A DNA stretch of 64,000 nucleotides from NCBI GenBank assembly GCA_003999685.1, contig CP021224.1, positions 1,302,001-1,366,000 on the forward strand, read 5' to 3'. Below are positions 19,696 through 30,480 of the stretch, one piece after another. The stretch's first letter is position 1; every line of letters starts with the position of its first letter. A program made the position numbers and the translations under genes. This DNA is from Taiwanofungus camphoratus. Its lineage: Eukaryota; Basidiomycota; Agaricomycetes; Polyporales; Taiwanofungaceae. The notes beneath the pieces were generated by a model. The model was not told where the DNA came from. It saw only the letters and a program-made list of their open reading frames with translations, and searched no databases.

Positions 19696-20520
19696 CTCCA
19701 ACCCCTACTGGATACGATCTAGAGAAGCTGTGAGGCTATAGAACTAGTTTGTATGCAAGGAGAGTCAGCAGCAAAGGGGATCTCAAATTGATTGAGAGAT
19801 GTCTTCAAAGGTCTTTGATGACCTATGGCGTATGTCACGACTACTTGACGTAGCTTCAATGCGCTACTATGATGTGGTTGTACTAAGGAGAGGCTTAAAC
19901 GTGAGAACTTAGCTGAATGCAACCCTTCAATGTGACTCGAAGGCAGATGTAAGACTGAATGCAACCCTTCGACGGATGTCGAAGACAGACTTGGACGCAA
20001 CCCTTCAAAATACTGTAGAAGGTGGGTAGTAAATGCCACTCTTTGAATGTAATCAAAGATGAAAAGATGCTGAAGAACGCAGTAGAAGACTGACTCAAAG
20101 GGGCTCTTTTTGAGCTCTGCAGAATGAGGGAAAACTTCTCTGTTGTTCTGAGATGTTGTACATCACATTTATGCTACTTTACTATAATGTAAGGCACATT
20201 GAGAGTGGCGTAGCATGAGTGGCATCCTAACTACTTGCGTACTATGAGCTATGGAGTTGCTTCATAGAGAGAGTGGCTACTGTACTGATGTCACTAGAAA
20301 GGCTGAGATAAAGGAATGTACATAGACTAAGGTGAAACCTGTGGCCATGGCGTTATCAAATGCATCGAGTGGTGCATTGAAGCTGATTGAGCGACATTGG
20401 GGTGGCATGACCAGTCACGTTCGAGGGCCTTTGAGTGGCAACTGCATGTTGCATAGAGGGAACAGTGCACTGGAACGTCAGACCAGAATTGGTGGAGTGG
20501 CTATGGCATGATTCGAAGCT
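19696..20520. repeat. Internal sequence with a series of short hairpins
   Basis: No gene supported. Small perfect or near-perfect stems recur every 35-53 bp: CCTTC/GAAGG at 19,924-19,943, CTTCGAC/GTCGAAG at 19,967-19,984, CCTTC/GAAGG at 20,002-20,022, CTTTGA/TCAAAG at 20,041-20,058 and CTCAAA/TTTGAG at 20,094-20,114. The phrase GCAACCCTTC repeats three times. It probably belongs to the internal region of the element whose LTR is at 19,345. Confidence 0.45.
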
Positions 20521-21405
20521 ATCAGAGAGTCTCACAGTGGCTTTTTGGGCTGTATCAGATGTGTTGAGTGGTTTGAAGCCATGACTAAGGTCCTAGGGTC
20601 AAGTGCAGGTGCTTCACGAGGCCTAAAAGGGCCTGGCACCTATCAATGCAACACATGCCTATGGGGTATAATGAGGGTGGAGGCACACCAGATGAGGAGG
20701 AGGGGGGGGCTGGTTACTCAGACTGAAGTTACTCCAACTTCGGGAATGTAGGACATAGAGGACGTAGGACTGCTGTGATATATGATATAATAGGAGTGCT
20801 GACTGACGATATGTGTAGATACGATAGAGGGGAACCTTGTCAGACTGTTGAGAAGCCTTAGAGCAGGGGAGGCCCAAATCTGAACTCTGGGGGACAAGTC
20901 TGTAGATTCTTTGAGACAAGATGGGAGCGTGTATCTTCTCTGCCATCTGGTAGGTACAGGAGACTACATAAGGGGTTTGTGGTGTCAAAGTATCTTACGC
21001 AAGATAAAACTGAAGAAACTGAAAACAAACTGAAAATTGTAAAATCTAGGATCTGATCAGCATACCATATGGGGAACTAAACTGAAGTAGGACATGAAAC
21101 AGGAACTCTGAATGTGATAGAAAGGTTACTGGAGAATGACACAGGGTGAGAGATGCTTATCTAGAGATCATCATATGGAAGATGGGCTATCTAACCAGAC
21201 CTTGAGAGGAACAGGGACCTAGGAGTGCTGAACTGTCAAGCCGATGTATAGGGGGTCTAGGCAATACCAAGAGATCATATGGACGTCATGAACAAAAGGC
21301 TGGGACTTTGGACCAAGGGACCGATGATAAGACTGGGGAGTTTGAAGCCTTAAGTGGTTTGTACCCAGGGGGAGTTTGAAGCCTTCAGTGATTTGTACCC
21401 ACATT
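20521..21405 (-). repeat. Dispersed long repeat (right inverted arm and its continuation)
   Basis: On the minus strand this runs from about 21,405 to about 20,660 and matches 31,230-31,640 on the plus strand (a shared frame fragment reads TPYVVSCTYQMAEKI in one copy and SQTPYVVSCTYQMAEKI in the other). At 20,560-20,640 another block matches 30,905-30,990 in the plus orientation (AGCCATGACTAAGGTCCTAGG). It is probably part of a long LTR related to the one at 28,760. No coding claim is made. Confidence 0.5.
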
Positions 21406-21430
21406 CACCTAACAAGTGTTAGATTTGACT

Positions 21431-21504
21431 GACACTATAGCTTAATGGTCTAAAGCATTGGAAGGCCAGTTGAGAGGATGCAGGTTCAAATCCTGCTAGT
21501 GTCA
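21431..21504 (+). pseudogene. tRNA-like sequence with degenerate anticodon arm
   Basis: A 73-base cloverleaf-like unit plus discriminator A. The acceptor stem is a perfect 7 bp (GACACTA/TAGTGTC), the D stem 4 bp (GCTT/AAGC) and the T arm perfect (GCAGG TTCAAAT CCTGC, box B GGTTCAAATCC); box A is TAGCTTAATGG. A TTTT tract follows 4 bases later. The anticodon arm does not pair well (a G-G mismatch and two wobbles) and the base before the would-be anticodon GCC is G instead of the conserved U33. It is therefore probably a tRNA pseudogene or a SINE head rather than a working tRNA gene. Confidence 0.5.
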
Positions 21505-21567
21505 ACCTTTTCTTGGTTCAGCCATTGTCTGTGCTCATCTTTCTGGAGCCCACCGTGAGGGGGAGCA

Positions 21568-21942
21568 TGTCACAATAATGTGCTCTGCCACAGTCCCTTG
21601 GTCAAGCTGGAGTGCTGCCGGACTTGGAGTGGCCACAGTAGACTGTGGGCCACTTACATCATTAGTGGTGGAGCTATTGGACTGGAGTTGAACACAGGCT
21701 GCATTAGTTTTGTGGCTGGGTCATATGTTTGTATTGTTCTCTTTTTGATGGACTCTATTGTGCTGTGGTGGAGCCCTTTGTTCTCACCAGCATAAATAGT
21801 GCCCTGTAGTCTGGAGTAGCCCCCATCTCTGTGGCTTACTTCAGACTCCAGGTATGTAGTAGAGTACATCATTTGAATATATCTCTGTGGCTTACTTCGG
21901 ACTCCAGCACTTAGCTGCTGTTCCCTGCGTCCCATTTTGATA
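21568..21942 (+). repeat. LTR copy, Copia family B, without target duplication
   Basis: A full-length 375-bp LTR in plus orientation. The flanks GAGCA and TATAT do not match. Directly upstream lies a purine-rich GTGAGGGGGAGCA, which could be a polypurine tract, so this may be one end of a rearranged element. To its right the Gypsy pol relic starts abruptly. Confidence 0.85.
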
Positions 21943-24900
21943 TATATCCCTTCACTAGTGCCCACGATGCTACTTATGCACCTCTGAACCTTCAAAATTT
22001 TGCAGCAGCCCCGAAGCCTACAGCAGACAAAGGCAAGGACCCAGCCTATAAGACGGTCACCCCGGTTCATCAGGAGAAACTTATGGAGGAGATATTCGCG
22101 TGATCTATGAGAACACCAGTGGTTACACTAACGCCCGAGGAACTGCTATCTATATCCCCAGATGTTCGTGCACGATATCGTGAGGCTATCACCCCTAAAC
22201 ATGTGTCTATGGACCCTAAAGCTACTCATATGGCTCAGATTACGGAACTCTCAGATGACCACACTTCTAAAACGATGCTAGCGACCTCTGAACTATCGTG
22301 TCATGGTGAACCCCTTGTCCCTGGGTCGACCGTCATTCCAGACCCCTACAAAACGTACTTATGACACGTACCTGGAAAGGAAGAACCCTCTGAAATCATA
22401 GTAGCCTGTGACTTGAACTCTATCCGTTCTATTGAAGCCCTAATCGACAACAAAGAGCAAATCAAATGCATCGTGGACCCTGGGTCACAAGTGGTTGTGA
22501 TGTCAGAGCAAGTCTATCATGCCTTAGGGCTAATCTACAACTCTTCTATGCAGCTAAATATGCAGTCTGCTAATGGCAGTATTGACCGTTCTTTAGGACT
22601 GGTTCAGAATGTCTCGTTCCAAGTAGGCAACATCGTATTGTACCTACAGATGCACGTCATATACAATCCCTCCTACGATATCCTTTTAGGCCATCCCTTC
22701 AATGTGGTAACCGAGAGTGTGGTTAAGAACTTCAGAAACGAGAAGCAGACCATCACGATTGTATGCCTGAACACGAGCGAAGTCGTGACCATTTCTACGA
22801 TGCCTTGAGAACGTCAGAAGTTCTTATCAGCCCATCACCATAGTTGCCCACATGTGAACTCTTCTAATCATTCACGATCAGGTTTTTAGACTTCGAGGAT
22901 TTGAGAAATCGAGGAGAGGTTGCCCTGGTTGTTGAGTACGAATCTGATACCCCTAAAATCGTGTCTTACACTGCTGTAAATGCGGCGGATAACAATTCTG
23001 TTCCTGTGCTCTATCTTTCAGTCTCTAACTCTGTGTCTAGCTATCTGCAGTCTCTCTATTTTAATGAAACTTCGAAAACCTCAGAAGGTACTGCTGATCA
23101 TACTAGGTGGCTATCTGGCTTTTTAGCAGCAGCAACACCATCCGAGGCTCCCTCCCTTTTGCACAATAATCTGAATTCTCTCCCTATGCTTTCGCTTTCC
23201 GCCTCTAAAGTCATATCTCCTATCCTTATTCCAGATCCCATGAACACCACAAAGGTCATGAAGTCAGCCCAAAGACCTTTTCTTACTCCTAATCTGGTGG
23301 TATCCCTTCCTAAGTTGTCAGATTCTTCCCCTATTCCTACATTTGCAGCCTCGAAAAAGAAGTACAAGCCCATAGCACTGAAGACTTGCCCTATTTTAAG
23401 AGCATTAGATGAACATTTCTGAATTATCCATGAAATTAAAGGTGACCCCTTAGCTACAATGTCTACCCTATCACTGACTCCGCCTCCTTTCGTACCTACT
23501 TCATGATATACACAAGAACGGCACAACCTCACAGACAAGCTACACAATGAAGATTTCCTACAACCAGCAGAGAGGGATCTCCTACATCACTTTATGACCC
23601 TACATGCTAATGCTTTTGCTTGGAATGACTCTGAAAGGGGGTGCTTCAAGCCAGAGTCCTTCCCTCCTATTGACTTTCCAGTAGTACCGCACACACCGTG
23701 GGTACAAAAGAACATTCCTATCTCACCCAGAATCTACAACAAAGTGTGTGCAATCATCAAAAAGAAGATCGCAGCCGGGGTCTACGAACCTTCGAATTCT
23801 TCCTATCGTTCACAATGGTTTTGTGTGGTGAAGAAAGATGGAAAGTCGTTACGCCTCGTACATAGCCTAGAACCTCTAAACGCTGTCACGATTCAACACT
23901 CAGACATTCCCTCGACTCCCGAACACCTCGCAGAACAGTTCAGAGGACGACCTTGTGGTGCTATATTGGATCTATATATAGGCTATGATGAGCGCCTGAT
24001 AGCGGAGACTTCACACGATCTTACGACGTTCCAAACACCTTTCGAAGCTATGAAACTGGTCACTCTACCTATGGGGTGGACTAACTCGGTCCCTATCTTC
24101 CACGATGATGTTACGCATATCCTACAGCCCGAAATTCCTCATCTAACAGTTCCCTATATCAATGATGTTCTGGTCAAAGGCCCTAAAAGTTCATACGATC
24201 TCGTATCTATTTCGGAGAATCCAGGCATTCAAAAGTTTGTTTGGAAACATTTTACAAACCTCAATAGGATAGTCACATGCATGCGCTACGCAAGAGGTAC
24301 CTTTTCTGGAGTCAAAAGCATTCTAATTGCCCGCAAAATCATTGTTGTAGGGCATAGGTGCACTCTGAAAGGTCGCCTACCGGACGAGTCTCATATTGCA
24401 GCCATACACAACTGGGGATCTTGTGCAACCCTATCTGATGTTTGAGCCTTTTTAGGGACCATTGGAGTGGTCCATATCTTCATCCAAAACTTCGCACATT
24501 GCGCAGATGCTTTAGTACGTCTAACTCGCAAGGTGGTACCCTTCAAATTTGGTCCAGCGCAAATCGCAGCGCAGGAGAACCTTAAGGATGCTTTGCTGTC
24601 CTCTCCAGCTCTCCGATCCATTAACTATTCTTCAGGTGCACCTGTGATCTTAGCGGTTGACACTTCCTATATTGCAGTTGGCTATCATCTTTGCCAATGC
24701 GATGAGGACAACCCTAAGGTCCGATTCTACAATTGTTTCAGATCCATCACCCTAAATGATTGCGAACAAAGGTTCTCGCAACCAAAGTTAGAGATCTATG
24801 GACTGTTTTGAGTGCTTCGCGTACTACAAATCTACCTAATCAGAGTTAGGAACCTTATAGTAGAGGTTGATGCATGCTATATCAAAGGAATGTTGCAAAA

Positions 24901-25225
24901 TCTGGACATTGCACCCAGCGTGAGTATAAATCACTGGATCGTATCGATTCTAACATTCCATTTCACTCTAGTACATGTACCAGGTACGATGCATGGACCA
25001 GATGGACTATCAAGATGAACCCCCTAGCCAGGAGATCAAGAAGAGAGTGGTGAAGAAGAATTCAAAGACTGGATAGACAAGATGCACTTGTTCCTACATC
25101 ACATCCAAGCTCCCCCTTCCCAGTCTAAACCATTGATTTCTACCCTGTTTTCTTATGAATTTGCCTCTAACATTCCTATCGCATCCTCCACACCTCCTAT
25201 AGCTTCAACCTTTGCCTCTGAGTTA

Positions 25226-25259
25226 GCTGAGGACAGCCAAGGTTTCAATAGGGAGGAGG
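25226..25259 (+). other. Internal second copy of the polypurine-tract region
   Basis: 34 bases that match 28,726-28,759 at 30 of 34 positions, including an exact TTTCAATAGGGAGGAGG. The 3' copy lies directly before the 3' LTR and serves as the likely polypurine tract. This copy lies in pol between RNase H and integrase, where it reads as AEDSQGFNREEE. Its position resembles the central polypurine tract of lentiviruses and the second tract of Ty1. Confidence 0.6.
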
Positions 25260-27229
25260 AGAGCTACGATATCATCCCAAGATCCAAAACAGCCAAGGAA
25301 GCTGACACAAGACTTGACTTAGTAGCAAAATTCCTACAAAGCCTCACGAGACCTGCCAATCTATTGGATTCAGAATACGAAGGTTTCGTAAAATACTGTC
25401 TTCTATTCTTCCTCGATGAGGACATACTATGGTGCAAAAATCCACAAGGAGCTCACAAACTAGTTGTAAAGCAGGCAGATCGTCTACAAATCCTCTGAGA
25501 ATGTCACAATGCAGTCGCACACCGAGGAATACATGCTACGAAGGTGCTAATTTTGGAGCGGTTTTGGTGGCCCTACCACTATATTGACATTGCCTGGTAT
25601 GTTCGAAGCTGCCATCTATGCCAGATTTGCCAAGTGCGTCAGATCCTAATCCCTTCTACGGTCGCTACGCCTGCCCCAATCTTCGCAAAAGTCCATATAG
25701 ATACCATGCATATGCCACCTTCTAACGGATTTAGGTATTTGGTATAAGGCCGGTGTTCCCTAACCCAGTACCCCGAATTTTGGATGCTTCACAAGGAGAT
25801 GGTTAAAGCCTTGGCAGAATGGCTTTTTGAGGACTTCATTTGTAGGTGGGGCACGCTATCAGAGATAGTCACTGACAACGGTGCTCCCTTCATAAAAGCT
25901 ACGAACTATATAGCGAAGAAGTACCAGCTACGACACATCTGAATTAGTGGGTACAATTTGCGTGCCAATGGACTGGTGGAGAGGCCTCACTTTGATATTA
26001 GGCAGGCGCTATTTAAGGCCGTAGATAGCAAAGAGTCTAAATGGTCTCAGGCAGCGTACTCAGTCTTCTGGTCCGAAAGGATCACAACTCAAAAGTGCAT
26101 GGGATGTTCGCCCTATTTCACAGTCACTGACACCCATCCTGTCATCCCTTTGGACATTGTAAAGGCCACCTATATCCTTCCTCCTCTGTTCTCCATTTTA
26201 TCCATGACCGATCTTATCACATGTCGCACTATCACATTGCAAAAGTGAGTGACCCAGGTAGAGGAACTACATTCAAAGGTCTACAAAGTGGGAAGACAAG
26301 CTGCTCTGCGATTCAAAGAAAAGCATAAGCACTCCATCCACAATTTTGACTTCAAAAAGGGTGATTTAGTACTAGTTCGCAACACGCAGATAGAGAAGTC
26401 CCTAAATCGGAAGATGTGACCTCGCTACCTCGGCCCAGTACTCGTAGTATTCAGGAACAAAGGTGGTGCCTATATCCTATGTGAATTGGATGGTTCAGTA
26501 CTCGACAGGCCTACGGCAGCCTTCCGAGTCATCCCTTATTTAGTGTGAAAAGCCCTCGAACTTCCTACCAAACTCTTGGACATGTCGACAGAACGACTTC
26601 GTGAATTGGAGCTATCTACTACCCAAGGCGATGACGAAGAACTAGGATCATATCCCTACTCTCCTAAGTCCGACTCTATTCCATCCGAAGCTCACTAAAG
26701 AATTATAGGAGCAATCTGTGATACCCCAACTTTAGCTAAGATTACGCTATGTCCATTTTACTTTTCACTTACCTTTTGTCATGTTTTACTTTCCTCATCA
26801 AGCCCCCACTCAGTTTTGATAGCTACGAAGTTTTGAACGTCTACAAAATTTTACTTACATCATCTTCTATTTTCTACTATAGTGCTTCAACTCACGAAGT
26901 CACAATATTGTTCTAAAAGGCTCCTAAAATGCCAAGTGGAGCGAAGATTGTGTGAGGGGCCTTAAGCCCTTCAAGGCCATGATGATTTACTGAGCCTAAA
27001 CAAGCGCATTTTATCCCCCTAAGTCTTCTAATTCATCTTTGTGTTGTTTGGCTATATCACGCACTTAGAAACCATATTGCAAGGACTAAGTTTGTGTCTG
27101 CTATATACAGACTACTGTACACACATTGGAGAAGGTCCTTAGGAAAGGGACATGCAATGAGAAAGAATACAGCACTTTGATACAACAGATACGGAATGGG
27201 TGAGACAACGAACTACGACCCCCCACCTT

Positions 27230-28592
27230 CTAAACCTCGGCCTCGGTGTCACCCTCATCCTGCTCAGACTCACCGGAGGGACCAGGATTGGTGGAGGAGG
27301 CAGCGACACGATGGCAAGGAAGAGGGAGAGAGCTCAAGTTGAGCGGTGCAGGCATACGGCCAGTTAGGGCAGTCTCGGTGCGATATAGACCCAAGATGTA
27401 GTCCTCAAGATGTATCATATGACTCTCAGCCATTGCGTGGTCATACCACAGGCCCTCGACAATGGCTTGATGTGCAGGGGTGAGGCCGTCCAAGTACTCG
27501 GTGCCATTGAGGGCCAGTGAGGCTTCGAGCAACATTGTAGGTGCAGGGGTCAACTTTGCCTTCTTGGGCTCCCAGACACGAGGCGAAGACACCTGAGGAG
27601 GTTGGCCAGCAGCTAAGTGACGTTCTAACATTAGCAATAATGTGATGACGGAAATGCGAGGAGTCCTACCGTGCTTCGAAACGTGCACTCCACGCTCCTT
27701 ACTGTCTACAGAAAAGCCACTCCAATAACACCCTTGCAACTCCCGCAGGCACTTACCACACTTTACAGCACCCATGGGGAGTTTGCACTCGAAGTCAGTG
27801 GTGTAGGTACTGCAGTGATCACACTGGAAAGTGATAATAAGTCACGAACAATCACGAGAAGATGGTGCACTCACCTTGACATGGGTTCACTGATGTTCCA
27901 CCGCTTTTGCCATGTTAGTCAAGGCCTTGGGCATTGGAGGAGCCTTCACCTTAGCAGTGTCCTTCCCCTGAGTAAGAGGGACCCCTATGAAGACACCCGA
28001 ACTTGTGGAAGAAGCGAGTTTGCCTACCTGGCTGCTAGAAATGGAGACTATAATTGAGCTGGCCTGGAAAGTCATGCGAGTAGAAGCGGCTGCCTTGGCC
28101 CGAGCTGATGGATGATGAGTGCGAGACAAGGTATGGCTAGGAGCCAGCAAGGGAGCAGAGGATGAAGCAGCAAGTTGGGTGGCGTGCTCAGCTGTCTCTG
28201 CACGAAGTTGTTCAGTCATGCGGGTGAGCTCACGCTGTGCGTCTCACTCTTGAAGCATAGCAGCAAATTGAAGGAAGCCAGTGTGAGCCCACAAGATCCA
28301 CGACAAGTCTGTGAGAGGGAGGATCACCATTAAGCCTTCAACGATGGCGGCCTCCAGGGCAGGATCGGGCAGAGCATTCGAAGCTTGAGAAAGAACCCAC
28401 CAGTTGCCCTGTAACACAGTGAAGACAGAGTAGCGAGCAATCAAGTGATATACGCACCACATGACATCCTAAATTTCTTGCCCACCGCAAGTAATCTTTG
28501 GCCTCCACTACACCCTCCAGATGCAAATCGAGGAGCGCTAGGACATCGCTGTGAGCTAGGCTGACACCGTCAGAGTCCATGTCATCAAACAT
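27230..28592 (-). pseudogene. Antisense intron-bearing ORF within the Gypsy element
   Basis: Minus-strand coding pieces with intron-like boundaries. The start is MFDDMDSDGVSLAHSDVLAL at 28,592. There is a middle Ala/Ser-rich helical stretch (EQLRAETAEHATQLAAS), a cysteine cluster near 27,715-27,790 (FECKLPMGAVKCGKCL then GCYWSG) and an acidic C-terminus ending at 27,230. The C-x8-C-x2-C-x6-C-Y-W layout resembles small cysteine motifs in hypothetical proteins that are repeated across mushroom genomes; I know no function for them. It shows at least one break. It lies between the Gypsy pol end and the 3' polypurine tract, on the opposite strand, and is probably an accessory gene of the element rather than a host gene. 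Confidence 0.5.
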
Positions 28593-28725
28593 GATGGAAA
28601 AGGGAGAGGCAAAAGTGGGAAAGGAGAAAAAGATAAGAGGCACCCACGGTTAGCTTCTATCAGGATATTGCACGCTTCGCAGATTGGTCGTGATAGGCTA
28701 CAAATTCCCACAGTCACGCACACTG

Positions 28726-28759
28726 ACTGAGGACAGTCAGGATTTCAATAGGGAGGAGG
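28726..28759 (+). promoter_or_regulatory. 3' polypurine tract of the plus-strand Gypsy element
   Basis: AATAGGGAGGAGG immediately followed by TGATGAGTCCTG, the apparent start of the 3' LTR. It sets the element's internal/LTR boundary at 28,759/28,760. Confidence 0.65.
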
Positions 28760-30480
28760 TGATGAGTCCTGTAGCCTCCTGGGCCCCAAATCGTGATTTT
28801 AGAAGTTTTCTAATCCTCTAACAGACCATCCTATGACTCTTCTACAGCCTATGACAGGTGGAATAGGTTCCTATAATGTTCCTAACACCTCCTTTGCTTC
28901 CTAAACCCTTCTAACACCCTATGAAGTCCTGCGAAGTCACACGAGGTGCTATGAGGTTTTGAATGCTAGCCACGAAGCCCCTAACTCCTGCTAAGTCCAC
29001 TATTAGACACTGCCGGCCCTCCCATACTGTTCTATTGGATCTAGGTCCCAGCTACTATGTCACTCATCATGGGTTTAGCTAAGAAGTCTTAGCTAAGTCT
29101 CTCCTAGCTCTTGTAATTGCAGCCACCTCCGATAGGCTCCGAAATGGTCTGAAGTTCTGAAGGCTGGACTTAGGAAGCCTTGCACACCCCATGGGTCTCG
29201 ATTCTATGCCATAAGGTCCTCCTATGGTGCATCCATATGATCCTCCACCCATTTAGAACACCTTCTACCCCGATTAGGTCAAGTCCTGCTGCTAGAAACT
29301 TCATACACTCTTAGCCCACTAAGATAGTTGATCACGGCACATGGCTGCTCTTAGATAGTCATCCCACCCTCATGGATGGACTTGGTCACCTTTCTACCGT
29401 ATGTAGTTCCCCTGTTTCAGTTTCTATTTAGTTTCTACCCTCCTCATGTTCACTTCGGAGCCCATGTGCTTTAGTACACATTTTGGACTTGTAAGGATCA
29501 CTTCGCACAAGAATAGTTCATCTCACTCTCCCCTATTTAGTCAGAGGTAGTTTACTATGTACAAGGGAGAGACCCCTCAATGCACGCTTCTCCCTTTGAA
29601 ATACAAGTTCTACTGTAGCTCTGATCTCAGAAAAGTGCCATGAGTACAACCTTAGAAATGGTCCTAAGCCCCTAAGTCTCCACCCCAGCTCTGTTTCAGT
29701 ATCTTTGAACTACGTCTACGCTTGCGATATATCTACAAACCACGTCTACGCTTCCTGAACTACGCACTACGATCCCCGAAGTCGCTGTGACTTCGCACTC
29801 TTCAGCACATCTTATAGCACCTATCTGGTGGGCCTCCACCTTAGTTATACCCTTAGGCTCACGTTGCGTCATCCCTACGTCCTACGAATAGCCCTACGAC
29901 TCTCCTATAGCCTTCATTTTAGGCCATAGTACATCCCCCTACACCTTTGAACTCCCCGACCTATGCCTCGAAGTCATCAGGCACTTAAGAACTTCCAGCA
30001 ACCTCATTCCCCCATCCTTATTCCAAGTATTAGCTCTCTGAACCATCCAACCTCTTCTACAGGTCTCCTACGCTAGCCAAATCTCGTCCACCTCACTCTA
30101 ACAAGCCTCGAAGCCTTACGCCCTTTAGCTAACTCTAGTTAAAGATTTCGCAGCAGTCTTGTACCATTTGCTGATTAGTTGAAGCTATATTCTATTGGCT
30201 TATTGCTCCCTAACTCCATACAGCCTATGAAGTCAGCTTGTGCGCTTTAGCTAAAACTTTGAAGGACTTTATAGAACTTTGAAGGACTTCGTACACTTCA
30301 GAGGGCCTTGCAAGGCCTTAGAGATCATCTAGCACCTAGGAACAAGATCCTGTCATGCAGGACCCTTGACCCCTTACTCCCTTGCTTATATAAAACAAGA
30401 CATACAGGTTTCCCGGTATCATACAGGTTGTAGCTCCTCCCCTCACCTCCCCACAAGTTCACACATTACCTCTTAGCCAT
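28760..30480 (+). repeat. Long 3' LTR of the plus-strand Gypsy element
   Basis: Starts TGATGAGTCC after the polypurine tract. It is about 1.7 kb long with an unclear right end. A TATA-like CTTATATAAAAC lies at about 30,388-30,400, followed by a CT-rich leader. Related, more decayed copies occur at 14,931-15,640 (plus) and 8,397-8,749 with 14,789-14,905 (minus). The segment around 30,345-30,395 recurs at 31,866-31,915. Confidence 0.6.

Larger units (their letters stand above)
21943..28759 (+). mobile_element. Ty3/Gypsy element relic, 5'-truncated, with antisense ORF
   Basis: Plus-strand Gypsy internal region. In order: protease-like segment (about 22,400-22,800: CIVDPGSQVVVMSEQVYHAL, YDILLGHPF), RT (about 23,650-24,440, FCVVKKDGKSLRLVH, LDLYIGYDE), RNase H (about 24,460-25,018, ending FTLVHVPGTMHGPDGLSR), integrase zinc region (about 25,500-25,630, CHLCQICQVRQ), integrase core (about 25,640-26,250, DNGAPFIKA, ANGLVERPH) and a C-terminal region (to about 26,700). 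It is broken, with about ten breaks. The 5' LTR and most of gag are missing, and the start abuts a Copia LTR. Between pol and the 3' LTR lies an antisense ORF (27,230-28,592). Moderately old, but still richer in CpG than the relics at 1-18 kb. Confidence 0.88.

Noticed and set aside
26719-26760. TGTGATACCCC after the Gypsy pol end as the 3' LTR start
   Set aside because: No polypurine tract precedes it; a clear tract precedes 28,760, and the antisense ORF lies between.
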